From: Lactiplantibacillus modestisalitolerans
GTDB taxonomy: Bacteria; Bacillota; Bacilli; Lactobacillales; Lactobacillaceae
NCBI RefSeq assembly: GCF_005405425.1
Contig: NZ_BJEA01000009.1
Span: forward strand, 118,332 to 182,331
DNA: 64,000 bases
Reading direction: 5' to 3'
This document shows, one piece after another, positions 18,296 through 26,947 of this stretch. Positions within the stretch are counted from its first letter, which is position 1. Each line of letters opens with the position of its first letter. The notes below the pieces were generated by a model. It saw only the letters and a list, made by a program, of their open reading frames with translations. It was not told the DNA's origin and searched no databases. The position numbers and the translations under genes are program-made.

Positions 18296-19855
18296 CTATG
18301 CTTGAGGATGGGGCGTGTGGTTAATAGTATCTTGTTTCTTTGCACGCTTACCTTTACCTAAATTGATAATGTTGTTATGACCCCAGCACTTTTCATAAGG
18401 TAGCCCAGTTAATTCTTCAACAATGGTCTTGGTCTTTGGATCAACGTCGTCCATGTTACCGCCATTCCGGAGACGAACCACTTCGTCCAAGAGGATCTTG
18501 TGGTTTGGAACCGATAATTTGAAGCGGTATGACAAGAAAATACCGAGTAAACAGAAGACAATTGGCACAATCGTGTAAATAATTAACAATGCGTTGACCG
18601 TAGTTGCGGATTGGGTGGCTGATTTTTCAGCGAAGCCGGTTGCCGCTAAGACGGTCCCAATTAAAATGGTTTCAATCGAACTGAAGATAACGTCCAAAGT
18701 GGAGTTAACACCGGAGTATTGACCTTCACGACGCTTCCCAGTTACGATTTCGTCAACGTCCGGGATGTTCGTAAAGATAAATTGCGTTGAGTTAACCACC
18801 CCAGTTTTACCGAAGTTCAAGCAAATCGTCAAAACAATGAACCATACGGCTAAGTGGTCCGGACGGAAAATCGCAATGGCTAACATCCCTAACATTACGG
18901 CAATCGTACCCCAGCTACCAATCCGGTAAGTGAAGGGACCATCCGTCTTCTTGGTCAACCACATGTAGAATAACAGGAAGCCGATCCCGAAGATGAACCC
19001 AACTGAAGTGGAAACCGCAACGTCGGATGATTGGAGTAACAGCACGAAGATAATGAAGTAAGTGTTAATGGTCCCTAACAGCGAACGGAACATTTGTTCG
19101 CATAGGTACATTCCAAGGTAGAGCCGGTAACTTCTAACTTTGATGGTCGACATAAAGTTCCAGAAAACTTGAACTAAGTTTTGACCAATCGACAGCTTTT
19201 CTTTGAAGACCGTGGATTCGTCAACGGGCCGTTCGTAAACGCTGAAGTAGAAGACAATCAGTAAGACGAAGGAAATAATGTCGTAAACAATGGCTAAAGT
19301 GAAGTAAGTGCTCCAGAGCTTGTCGCCCAAGAACTTGAAGAAGTAGACGGAACCAAAGGCTGCCAAAATTCCTGAAAAGGCGGCACCAATTTGGTTACCG
19401 GCAACTAATTGCGCCCGTTCGCCAGAATCTTCAGTCATTTCTGACATGAAGGTCAATTGCATGGTTGAAACCATTGGTGACAAGATGAAGTATGCCAAGA
19501 AGAAAATGTAGTAAACCGGCGTACTCATGCCTGGAATCCATAACGTAATGAATAAGAGCGTTTTGATGGGGATCCCAATAACCAGCATGGCTTTCCGCCG
19601 ACCAAACTTCTTACCGAAGCGAGTTTGATATAACCGGTCGGACATGTACCCGTAAATGGGGTTGATAATCCCGCCGACGATCTTCGACAACGTGAAGAGG
19701 AAGGTAACGGTTACTAACGGCATCCCGATGAAGGTCGTATAGTAAAACATCAACCAGGTGTTAATCATATATTCTGCAAATTGCGCTAATTGGAAACAGG
19801 AGAATCCAATTTTATTGAACCAACTTAATTTTTTATGTTCAGCTTTCGCATCCAT
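18296..19855 (-). CDS. GPH-family sugar:cation symporter
   Basis: A 519-residue transporter of the glycoside-pentoside-hexuronide group. The N-terminal half has the family pattern (FAEYMINTWLMFYYTTF, YGYMSDRLYQTRFGKKFGRR); about 12 hydrophobic segments follow, then a hydrophilic C-terminal tail of about 60 residues that is too short to be a PTS-like IIA domain. ATG at 19855 is preferred because AAGAAG lies eight bases upstream; the GTG three codons earlier overlaps it. As first gene of the PL4-acetylesterase operon, it is the best candidate for importing rhamnogalacturonan oligosaccharides, like the RhiT/TogT group of enterobacteria. The cargo is inferred from context. Confidence 0.88.
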   Translation of the reverse strand: MDAKAEHKKLSWFNKIGFSCFQLAQFAEYMINTWLMFYYTTFIGMPLVTVTFLFTLSKIVGGIINPIYGYMSDRLYQTRFGKKFGRRKAMLVIGIPIKTLLFITLWIPGMSTPVYYIFFLAYFILSPMVSTMQLTFMSEMTEDSGERAQLVAGNQIGAAFSGILAAFGSVYFFKFLGDKLWSTYFTLAIVYDIISFVLLIVFYFSVYERPVDESTVFKEKLSIGQNLVQVFWNFMSTIKVRSYRLYLGMYLCEQMFRSLLGTINTYFIIFVLLLQSSDVAVSTSVGFIFGIGFLLFYMWLTKKTDGPFTYRIGSWGTIAVMLGMLAIAIFRPDHLAVWFIVLTICLNFGKTGVVNSTQFIFTNIPDVDEIVTGKRREGQYSGVNSTLDVIFSSIETILIGTVLAATGFAEKSATQSATTVNALLIIYTIVPIVFCLLGIFLSYRFKLSVPNHKILLDEVVRLRNGGNMDDVDPKTKTIVEELTGLPYEKCWGHNNIINLGKGKRAKKQDTINHTPHPQA

Positions 19856-19945
19856 GAATTTCACTTCTTTCTAAGTATTGTTAACGCGTCTCCCCCGCTG
19901 AATGGGGAAATTATTAAACCATATTGCCAGCCACCTCACTAGTTT

Positions 19946-19959
19946 GTTTATTGGTAAAC
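19946..19959. promoter_or_regulatory. Palindrome GTTTA-N4-TAAAC
   Basis: GTTTATTGGTAAAC lies about 90 bases upstream of the GPH operon, in the 358-base divergent region with the membrane AraC gene. The same half-sites with the same spacing occur at 30502-30515, upstream of the solute-binding lipoprotein. Possible shared operator. Apart from this and the cre site at 20151, I see no other clear signal in 19856-20213. Confidence 0.35.
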
Positions 19960-20150
19960 ATATGGTTGAAGTTGTCTCACAACCGCAACCGTTTCTGCCG
20001 GGTGAACCTGACGCAGGTCCGCCTTATCAAGCACAAGTTTATTATTAATCGCACTTTAAATTTCCACAATTAGACTTTCTTGCCGATTTATTGGGTGCGG
20101 TTACTTCGTCTCAATTGTTCTTGATTTCACATATTTCCCGGGAAATAATC

Positions 20151-20164
20151 TGTAAGCGCTCACA
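20151..20164. promoter_or_regulatory. cre site (perfect consensus match)
   Basis: TGTAAGCGCTCACA fits the cre consensus fully, and a possible -10 TACAAT (20173-20178) lies nine bases after it. It should put the membrane AraC regulator, and indirectly the PL4 operon, under CcpA control. Confidence 0.7.
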
Positions 20165-20213
20165 TTATTCTGTTACAATGGACGTATTCGAGTTGGCGAA
20201 AGCGGGGACCAAG

Positions 20214-22391
20214 ATGCACCGGTTACTAGTTAAATGGACGTTCAAACGTAAGATGATGGCGGTTGGTGGGTTAATTATTCTATCAATCTACTTAATTGTC
20301 ATTGCCTTTAACTTATTGCTACAAGGACCGATTCAAAATCATTTGATGAGTCAGTCCGCCACCAGCATCAAACGCCAAATTCAAACAGCCAACACCCAGG
20401 TCAGCAACCTCGAAACGTACGCCTACACACTTAGCACCGCGCTAAACGCTAATCAGCTCCCCGCGTCGCTTCAAACCGTGCCGACGAGTTTAGCGCCGTT
20501 GAACCAGGCCAGTAACCAACTTTTCCTATTAGAAAACGATTCAACCTTAATTAACGCGGCGGTAATCTTTGTCGCGACCGCCCACCCCTACGTGATTAAT
20601 TCCAGTGGGACCAGTCAGAACACCCTCTCGACTTACCAGCCACTAGCCCAAGCCAGTCAAACTCGTCAGTGGCGCTACTACCATCACCAATTATTCCTCC
20701 TGCAACCGGTTGGGAGTACCCAAAGTAACCGCCAAGCCACCCTGATTATTCAAGTGGCGACTGACAAACTGATCAGCCGCTACACCCCAACCGTCGGGCA
20801 TAACCACTCGTCGCTAGTCGTGGCCGGCCACCAGCCGTTTGGCGACGACCTCCGCAAAGTCTTACCCGCCGCTAAGAAATCAGTGGTGTGGTACGGCAAC
20901 CGCCGTTATCGGGTCTTGAAATACCAGGTCAGCCACCTCGGTCAAATTTGGACTTACTATAGTTTGCTCTCACTCAGTAACATCTTCGACGCGATCAGTG
21001 ACGTTTCAATTTGGATCATCATCATTAGCTTCATCGTTTTCGGGCTCTTCACCGCCCTCGTCATTTGGTTCCGGCAAAACTTCTACACCCCGGTCCAAAC
21101 GATGATGCGCTTGGCGGGGACGCCGACCGATGAACTACAAGCCCTGCAATACCAGTGGGAGCGACTCCTCAATCAGCAAAGTACCGCCGCCGTTACGGCC
21201 GCTCAGGACAAAGAACGCCTCCAAACCAACTTTCTCGTGCAGGCGATTCAGGGACGGTTGGCCTACCTCGGCACCGCCGAAATTGACCAAAAGGCGCACC
21301 ACCAAGGTTTGGCGTCGATCACTAGCAACCCGGTCTGCTTTATTCGGATTCAAATCACCGATACGATCAGCCCGACCAGTCACCGGGTCACCGACGACCC
21401 CAACCTGGCCAACTTTATGTTCAACAACGTCGTCAGCGACCTCGCTAAGCAGCACCTCAAATCCGCTTATACGATCGATAACGAAGAACACGCGGTCACG
21501 CTGCTGACACCGGCCGTCGATGCGGGCGTTTTGCATCAGTTTTACCGCCAAGTCAGTGCCAGTCTGAATCACCTGCTGGCCCGCTACGTCACGGTGATCA
21601 TCGGCATGCCCGTGCACGACTGGGCCCAGTTAAAGCCCGCCGCTAACCGCATTCAGGCCGCCGCCAGCTACCAGCAGTTGCGGTTGGCCAATCAAGAACT
21701 CCTCCTGGCAACGATTGATGTGAACACCTTTAATGTCCACCTACCAATTGCCGATGTGAGTGAAGCACAGCTCTTAACCGCGCTCAAAAATCTGGACGCT
21801 GCGCCACTGGCGCCCGCGCTTGACCGCTTATTAGCGAATTACTTTGAAGCGCAGCGCCCGCAAATCGTTCTCTTTAACAGCCTTGAAAAATTGTACTTCG
21901 ACGTCCGGAACTTAATTCAAAACTACGGCTTACCACTCGCGGCCTTGCCGACCGAGCAGGAGCTACTCGCCAGTGCCGCGCCGCTTTTCCGTCAAGCCGA
22001 CCTCGCACAACTGATCAATGCGAGTTTGTTGCAGCCGACCCTACACCTTTTGCAGACGACCCACCAGCAAACGGCTCAGGAAAAGATGCAGCGCATTCTC
22101 AGCTATTTAAAGGCGAACTTTAGCGACCCGACGCTGTCACTGGAGCAGACTGCCGACCAATTCAATCTGGACAGCTATACGCTCAGCAAGGTCTTTAAGA
22201 CGCAAACTAATACAACCTATACGGATTACTTGACCGGGTTGCGGCTCAATTTTGTCAAGGAGGCGTTGCGTAGTAGTACTAAGTTAATTAACGTGATTGC
22301 GACGGAGGCGGGCTATCAACCGAGCTATTTCAACCGGGTCTTTAAGCAGCATTTTGGGATGACGCCGGGGCAGTATCGGAAGCAGGCGTGA
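20214..22391 (+). CDS. Membrane-bound AraC-family regulator
   Basis: A 725-residue regulator with two transmembrane segments and an extracellular loop, like the YesS type linked to rhamnogalacturonan use in Bacillus. Segment 1 is near residues 15-37 (MAVGGLIILSIYLIVIAFNLL), then about 220 residues of predicted external sensor, segment 2 (VSIWIIIISFIVFGLFTALVIWF, about 263-285), a cytoplasmic linker and a C-terminal AraC HTH (last 100 residues; MQRILSYLKANFSDPTLSLEQ, GMTPGQYRK). ATG at 20214 was chosen because AGCGGGG precedes it and the cytoplasmic basic stretch HRLLVKWTFKRK follows. It is divergent from the GPH-PL4 operon and probably activates it on sensing an external ligand or a partner protein. 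No response-regulator receiver domain is seen. Confidence 0.9.
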   Translation: MHRLLVKWTFKRKMMAVGGLIILSIYLIVIAFNLLLQGPIQNHLMSQSATSIKRQIQTANTQVSNLETYAYTLSTALNANQLPASLQTVPTSLAPLNQASNQLFLLENDSTLINAAVIFVATAHPYVINSSGTSQNTLSTYQPLAQASQTRQWRYYHHQLFLLQPVGSTQSNRQATLIIQVATDKLISRYTPTVGHNHSSLVVAGHQPFGDDLRKVLPAAKKSVVWYGNRRYRVLKYQVSHLGQIWTYYSLLSLSNIFDAISDVSIWIIIISFIVFGLFTALVIWFRQNFYTPVQTMMRLAGTPTDELQALQYQWERLLNQQSTAAVTAAQDKERLQTNFLVQAIQGRLAYLGTAEIDQKAHHQGLASITSNPVCFIRIQITDTISPTSHRVTDDPNLANFMFNNVVSDLAKQHLKSAYTIDNEEHAVTLLTPAVDAGVLHQFYRQVSASLNHLLARYVTVIIGMPVHDWAQLKPAANRIQAAASYQQLRLANQELLLATIDVNTFNVHLPIADVSEAQLLTALKNLDAAPLAPALDRLLANYFEAQRPQIVLFNSLEKLYFDVRNLIQNYGLPLAALPTEQELLASAAPLFRQADLAQLINASLLQPTLHLLQTTHQQTAQEKMQRILSYLKANFSDPTLSLEQTADQFNLDSYTLSKVFKTQTNTTYTDYLTGLRLNFVKEALRSSTKLINVIATEAGYQPSYFNRVFKQHFGMTPGQYRKQA

Positions 22392-22399
22392 GGGAAAGA

Positions 22400-22515
22400 G
22401 TGTGAGGCCCAGCGGGTTGGTCTGAGGATTAGCCTAGCCACCGGCATTACGTGGGTTGGGCGTGGTGCCGGTGGCGTAGCTAACCGCAGGACCATGCTGG
22501 GCCAAACACGTTTCG
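22400..22515 (+). repeat. Structured intergenic repeat, copy A
   Basis: Begins nine bases after the AraC stop. Outer stem GGCCCAGC (22406-22413) with GCTGGGCC (22496-22503), second stem TGGTC (22418-22422) with GACCA (22490-22494), and a central 15-bp stem at 22437-22451 with 22461-22475 containing two G-U type pairs. Ends in AACACGTTTCG. Same framework as copies B-E, with different stem sequences. Confidence 0.8.
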
Positions 22516-22639
22516 ACTAGATTGCAGAGGAGCGCCGGATTAGACCTAAGACACTGCCTAGACAGTGACATGACGCGGGTTTGGCGTTGTGTCGCTGTCG
22601 TAGCAGGTACAGGCGTCAGTTGGTCTGGAACACGTTTCG
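22516..22639 (+). repeat. Structured intergenic repeat, copy B
   Basis: Central 16-bp stem 22561-22576 with 22584-22599, fully paired if three G-U type pairs are allowed, and TTAGACC (22540-22546) facing GGTCTGG (22622-22628). It ends in the shared AACACGTTTCG. Its stem sequence is unlike that of copies A and C, yet pairing is kept. Confidence 0.75.
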
Positions 22640-22790
22640 GCTAGGCCGCAGAGGAGGAACGAACTCAAACCATTGCCTAGCTAAGGCGTTATCGCGGGTT
22701 GTGCGATGGCGCCTTAGCGTAGCAAGCGCAGAGGTCAGCTGGGCCAAACACGTTTCGACTAGATTGCAAAGGAGTGCCGGATTAGACCTA
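22640..22790 (+). repeat. Structured intergenic repeat, copy C
   Basis: Central 16-bp stem 22680-22695 with 22703-22718 (two G-U type pairs), loop beginning GGGTT, then CGTAGCAAGC and GGGCCAAACACGTTTCG. The tail to 22790 is nearly identical to the tail of copy A (TTTCGACTAGATTGCA onward), showing tandem duplication. Confidence 0.75.
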
Positions 22791-22895
22791 AACTTATAAC
22801 GTAGACAACCCAATTCAATTTGTTAATGCTTAATCGCTTCGATTGATACTAATCTGCTGGGTATTTTCAGCTTTCACATCCACATCCGTGGAATA

Positions 22896-22942
22896 AATAA
22901 ATAGTGTCAATCGCCATAAAACAGCGATTGACACTATTTATT
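22896..22942. terminator. Strong rho-independent terminator
   Basis: A 19-bp perfect stem: aataaatagtgtcaatcgc (22896-22914) with its complement at 22924-22942, followed by TATTTT. It serves the leftward dehydrogenase gene and possibly the AraC side too. Confidence 0.9.
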
Positions 22943-22986
22943 ATTTTAAATTTTCGGGTTTTACCCCAAATTGTTTGTCACGTCGA

Positions 22987-23967
22987 TTAATGCTTAATTT
23001 TATCGTAGTTAACCGTAAATTCGGGTTCCTTACCGTTTGCATAATCGATTACGGCTTGTGCAGCTCCCTTAGCAACCGCGCGCATTGCTTCAACCGTCGT
23101 TCCACCAATGTGCGCCGTCAGAATAGCGTTCTTAGCAGTAAACATTGGGTTATCGGCTTTTGGCGGTTCAGTCGCAAAGACGTCCAGTGCGGCGCCGGCA
23201 ATCTCACCAGCGTTAAGCGCAGCGGCCAAGTCCCGCTCGTTCACGATACCACCACGCCCCGCGTTAATGACGAAAGCAGTTGATTTCATTTCAGCTAACT
23301 GTGTCTTACTAATCATGTTTTTAGTTTCCGGTGTTAGTGGCATGTTGACTGAGATAAAATCGCTAGTCCGATAAAGTTCATCAAGGTCGGTCATCATTGG
23401 AATGTCAGCTTTCTTAACGTACGGATCGTAAGCTACAACGTCCATCCCGAGTGCTTGCGCTAAGCCCTTGATTACCCGACCAATTCGACCTAGACCGAGA
23501 ATAGCGAGCCGCTTACCACGAACTTCGTGACCGTTTAAATCATTTTTAACGGCTAGTCCTGGTAACGAAGCCCCCTGTTCATTGGTAATTTTACCCGCTT
23601 GAAAGGCGGCATTCGACTTCAAAATTCGCCGACTCAGAGTCAAAATTTGGGTAATAACGTATTCGGCAACTGAATAGGCATTGGCCCCGTTAACACGGGC
23701 AACCAGCACCTGGTGTTTAGTGGCATCGTCAATATCGACGTTATCCACGCCAGTACCCGTCCGCGAAATAATCTTTAACTGGTCTGCCTGGTCGATGACC
23801 GCGTTCGGCAATTTACTGGAACGTAGGATCAAGGCGTAAGCCCCCTGAATTTCTTTCGTCAACGTTGCCTCGTCAACACCAGACGCCACTTGGACGTCGA
23901 ACCCGGCCTTAGTCAACATATCACTAGCCGTCTGATCAATTTTTTCACTAATTAATACTTTTTTCAA
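22987..23967 (-). CDS. NAD-dependent D-2-hydroxyacid dehydrogenase
   Basis: A 326-residue dehydrogenase of the D-isomer 2-hydroxyacid family, similar to phosphoglycerate dehydrogenase but lacking the ACT domain. The Rossmann motif is GLGRIG (158-163), and the catalytic triad is R238 (NAGRGG), E267 (ATEPP) and H286 (AHIGG). The start is a TTG at 23967 with AAAGGA nine bases upstream; the longer reading overlaps the glucarate dehydratase gene and adds non-homologous sequence. It lies 22 bases after that gene in one leftward unit. Its role is probably reduction or oxidation of a glucarate-derived hydroxyacid, such as tartronate semialdehyde or a keto-acid, rather than serine synthesis. The exact substrate is inferred. 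Confidence 0.85.
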   Translation of the reverse strand: MKKVLISEKIDQTASDMLTKAGFDVQVASGVDEATLTKEIQGAYALILRSSKLPNAVIDQADQLKIISRTGTGVDNVDIDDATKHQVLVARVNGANAYSVAEYVITQILTLSRRILKSNAAFQAGKITNEQGASLPGLAVKNDLNGHEVRGKRLAILGLGRIGRVIKGLAQALGMDVVAYDPYVKKADIPMMTDLDELYRTSDFISVNMPLTPETKNMISKTQLAEMKSTAFVINAGRGGIVNERDLAAALNAGEIAGAALDVFATEPPKADNPMFTAKNAILTAHIGGTTVEAMRAVAKGAAQAVIDYANGKEPEFTVNYDKIKH

Positions 23968-23989
23968 TTGGTGCCAGTCCTTTCGAAAA

Positions 23990-25318
23990 TTAACGCACAA
24001 GTGCCGGACGCTTTGGATCAAATTTCCAACCAGGGATTAAGAATTGCATGGCCGCCGCGTCATCACGAGCACCTAAGTGTTTATCGATGTACAACTGGTT
24101 TGCTTTCTTAATCGCATCCAAGTCGATATCGATTCCGAGCCCTTCGTTGGTTGCCGAAACCTTAACTTGACCATCACGAATTTGGTAAGGGTTCTTGGTC
24201 AAGTTTTGACCGTCTTGCCAGATCCAGTGCGTATCAATATCAAAAACGTCACCAGGGGCAGCGGCAGCAGCGTTCACAGCCATCGCTAATGAGATGTCAA
24301 AGTGGTTGTTAGAGTGAATTCCCCAATTCAACCCAAATTCGGAACAAAGTTGCGCGACCCGAACGGCCCCTTCCATCGTCCAGAAATGCGGATCAGCTAA
24401 CGGAATCGAAACGGCGTTTAAGGCAATTGCGTGTGACATTTGCCGCCAATCGGTATCGACCATATTTGTCGCCGTTGGCATGTGGGTCTTCTTCTGGAAT
24501 TCAGACAAAATTTCACGACCAGAGAAGCCGTCTTCCGCACCACACGGATCTTCAATGTAATGGAGTACGTCCTTCATTTCATCCGCATACTTCAAGGCTT
24601 CCTTCAATGACCAGCCACCGTTTGGATCCAAGTCTAATTTGGCATCTGGGAAGGCTTTATGGAGCGCCTTCATCACTTGAACTTCGTCTTCACCTTTTAA
24701 GACACCGCCCTTAAGTTTGAAGGTCTTGAAGCCGTAGCGATCGTAGGCCGCCTTAGCTAATTTCACAATTGAATCCGCGTCCATTGCTGGCTTACGGCGT
24801 AACTTACCCCAGTCATCCGAGTTATCATCGTTTTGCAAGTAAGGCAAATCCGTTTTGTTGGCATCACCAACGAAGAATAAGTAGCCTAACACACCAACGT
24901 TTTCTCGTTGTTGCCCATCACCCAACAAAGCAGCAACGGGAACGTGGAAATGCTTCCCAATCAAATCAAGAAAGGCCGTTTCAACGGCAGTTACGGCGTG
25001 AATCATCTTCCGTAAATCGAAGGTTTGGTTACCACGACCACCGGCATCTAAGTAACCAAACTTAGTCCGCATATTTTGCAAGATACCCTTGTATTCGCCC
25101 AACGTTTTACCAATCACTAAGTCCTTTGACTTTTCCAAGATATCGGTAATCGCTTGACCACCAGGGACTTCACCAACCCCGACTTGATCCTCATTAGTCG
25201 TTAGCACAACGATATTACGGGTAAAATACGGGCCGTGCGCCCCACTTAAGTTCAGTAACATGCTGTCATAACCCGCAACGGGATAAACGTCCATTTTAAC
25301 AATTTTTGGTGTACTCAT
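23990..25318 (-). CDS. gudD: Glucarate dehydratase
   Basis: A 442-residue enolase-superfamily enzyme turning D-glucarate (and often L-idarate) into 5-keto-4-deoxyglucarate. The active site is complete: general base K203 in KLKGG, metal ligands D231 (DLDPNGGW), E262 (AEDGF) and N285 (TNMVD), and the H335 base in [12 protein letters not shown], each offset by four from the Escherichia coli enzyme. Length is normal. It lies between a CitMHS carrier (39 bp upstream) and a 2-hydroxyacid dehydrogenase, divergent from a LysR regulator. No ketodeoxyglucarate aldolase is in the window, so the downstream step must be encoded elsewhere or handled by another aldolase. Confidence 0.93.
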   Translation of the reverse strand: MSTPKIVKMDVYPVAGYDSMLLNLSGAHGPYFTRNIVVLTTNEDQVGVGEVPGGQAITDILEKSKDLVIGKTLGEYKGILQNMRTKFGYLDAGGRGNQTFDLRKMIHAVTAVETAFLDLIGKHFHVPVAALLGDGQQRENVGVLGYLFFVGDANKTDLPYLQNDDNSDDWGKLRRKPAMDADSIVKLAKAAYDRYGFKTFKLKGGVLKGEDEVQVMKALHKAFPDAKLDLDPNGGWSLKEALKYADEMKDVLHYIEDPCGAEDGFSGREILSEFQKKTHMPTATNMVDTDWRQMSHAIALNAVSIPLADPHFWTMEGAVRVAQLCSEFGLNWGIHSNNHFDISLAMAVNAAAAAPGDVFDIDTHWIWQDGQNLTKNPYQIRDGQVKVSATNEGLGIDIDLDAIKKANQLYIDKHLGARDDAAAMQFLIPGWKFDPKRPALVR

Positions 25319-25357
25319 TTTAATACGCTCCTTTAATAAATAATTAGCAGTTTCAAG

Positions 25358-26692
25358 TTAACGGAATGCACCTAGTGCCAATCCAATTAGTGTCCAAGCG
25401 ATACTTAGACCCCAAATTGGCAACATGCATTTCTTAATAAATTCTGGTACTGTGATGGCATCGCCCGTCATGTTAGTCCCAATGTAAATTTGCGGTTGGG
25501 CAATCGGAGTTAACATCGCTCCCATATTCATGAATAGCGTAACAACCACAATTTCACCAGGTACGTTGTAGGCTTTCATGATTGAGATTACGATTGGTAG
25601 CAAAACGTAGTACCAAGTATCGTTGGTGAACAGGAACATCAATGGCGTTGAAAGTAGCGCGATAATGATGTAGACCCACGGACCAAGTGATGACGGAATG
25701 ACGTTGAGTAAGACATTGACCATTGCCTTCATCATGCCACTGTACTGCATGACCCCGACAACGACCCCAGATAATAGAATTGTTGGCATAACCGGCATCA
25801 GCGACTTGGCGTACTTTTTTAATAGTTTATTTTGCATTTTAATGTTCGGGTAATTGTAAGCAAACGCCACGACTAACCCAAACGCGAAGACGTAATAAGA
25901 CGGAACGGTCGGAAACGCAACCAGACAAAATACTAGAAAAATCGTGAATAGGACGTTTATCCAGAACAATTTTGGCCTAGCAAGTTCGGGATCGTCGTGA
26001 ATACTTTCGGCAGCGTCCTGAGTATTGCCATCATCCGTAACCGCTTCCCCGGACTTCTTATTCTGGTGCTGAATCCGTAAACCAATAATGATCGCAATCA
26101 CAAATAATAAAATTGTGAAGACAACCTGAGTCGGAAACATTCGTGAAAACAGGCTAATCGGACCACCCTTCACTTCGGGAACCAATGAAGCCGCCCGTAA
26201 CATCCGTGAACTCCATGGTACATCGAAGGTGTTGATCACCCCGAGAGTCGTAAAGAACATCAGTAGCATCGGACTCATCTTTAACTTCTTATAAAACGGT
26301 AACAAGAGTGGAATAGCAATAATATAAATTGACGTTATGCTGACGTCCAGGCCAACAATCATAGCGACCAAGATGGTCAAGCTCGTCAAAACTGGCGGCG
26401 TAATCGTGACGTGCCGTAAAATCTTACGGACAATCTCGTTAAACAGTCCAGTATCCGCCATCATCATGAAATATGGTAGTGAGAATAACATGATCAAGGC
26501 AACTGGTGTCGTCATCCCAAGTCCCTTTTCGAGCGCGTTACCAAGGGCAGTCGGTGACATCCCGACCAAAATCGCCCCAATAATCGGGACAACAGAAAAC
26601 GCAAACATCGTGCTGACTTTCTGTTTCAACAAGAGATAAATAATGATAAACATCATCAAAAAACCGATTAAAGCAATGTATGAAGTGCTCAA
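25358..26692 (-). CDS. CitMHS-family organic acid carrier
   Basis: A 444-residue membrane protein with about 11-12 hydrophobic segments, resembling citrate-metal:proton symporters (YIALIGFLMMFIIIYLL, MMADTGLFNEIVRKIL, LLLPFYKKLKMSP). The start is a TTG at 26692, preceded by a GGAGGTGATTCGC ribosome site; the sixteen codons upstream are not homologous to the family. In this operon the cargo is likely glucarate or another aldarate rather than citrate. The DGDGTTT stretch I recall from Bacillus CitM is replaced by LDVSIT, in line with a different substrate. It is the first gene of the glucarate unit, under a cre-like site. Confidence 0.8.
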   Translation of the reverse strand: MSTSYIALIGFLMMFIIIYLLLKQKVSTMFAFSVVPIIGAILVGMSPTALGNALEKGLGMTTPVALIMLFSLPYFMMMADTGLFNEIVRKILRHVTITPPVLTSLTILVAMIVGLDVSITSIYIIAIPLLLPFYKKLKMSPMLLMFFTTLGVINTFDVPWSSRMLRAASLVPEVKGGPISLFSRMFPTQVVFTILLFVIAIIIGLRIQHQNKKSGEAVTDDGNTQDAAESIHDDPELARPKLFWINVLFTIFLVFCLVAFPTVPSYYVFAFGLVVAFAYNYPNIKMQNKLLKKYAKSLMPVMPTILLSGVVVGVMQYSGMMKAMVNVLLNVIPSSLGPWVYIIIALLSTPLMFLFTNDTWYYVLLPIVISIMKAYNVPGEIVVVTLFMNMGAMLTPIAQPQIYIGTNMTGDAITVPEFIKKCMLPIWGLSIAWTLIGLALGAFR

Positions 26693-26828
26693 GCGAATCA
26701 CCTCCGTGCAATCAATTTGACATTGAATTATAATGAGCAAGCGTACTCAGACAAATTCTGGCCGTAAGCCTTGCGGTGTGACCACCGCTTAATGAATTAG
26801 TGAGCATGTGTCGGTAAACTAGTTTGCC

Positions 26829-26842
26829 TTGTAAAAACGTTT
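26829..26842. promoter_or_regulatory. cre-like site, 13 of 14 consensus positions
   Basis: TAAAAACGTTTTCA (about 26831-26844 region) matches the cre consensus except the second base. It lies between the divergent CitMHS and LysR genes. Confidence 0.5.
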
Positions 26843-26947
26843 TCAATATCATTGTAGGTAGCTAAGCCGGATCTGAACAGTGACTAAATGGACCCCAGCT
26901 GAACCGATTGTTCATTTCAACACAAAATTGATGGGAGAAAAAACACT

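Noticed and set aside
20091..20213. Upstream start for the membrane AraC regulator
   Set aside because: The extra 41 codons would run through the cre site and promoter-like sequence; the ATG at 20214 has a ribosome site and begins the basic stretch before the first membrane segment.
21135..21617. Minus-strand frame of 160 codons inside the AraC gene
   Set aside because: It is the shadow of a well-supported gene with clear membrane and HTH domains.
22400..22790. CRISPR array
   Set aside because: Repeat units are over 100 bases, imperfect and palindromic, without uniform spacers or cas genes.
22581..22813. Short open frames on both strands in the repeat region
   Set aside because: They overlap repeat copies B and C, and similar frames in copy D are not conserved as protein. 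RNA or DNA structure explains the sequence better.
22987..23967. Phosphoglycerate dehydrogenase of serine synthesis
   Set aside because: It lacks an ACT domain and is encoded with glucarate dehydratase under a LysR regulator, so a catabolic role fits better.
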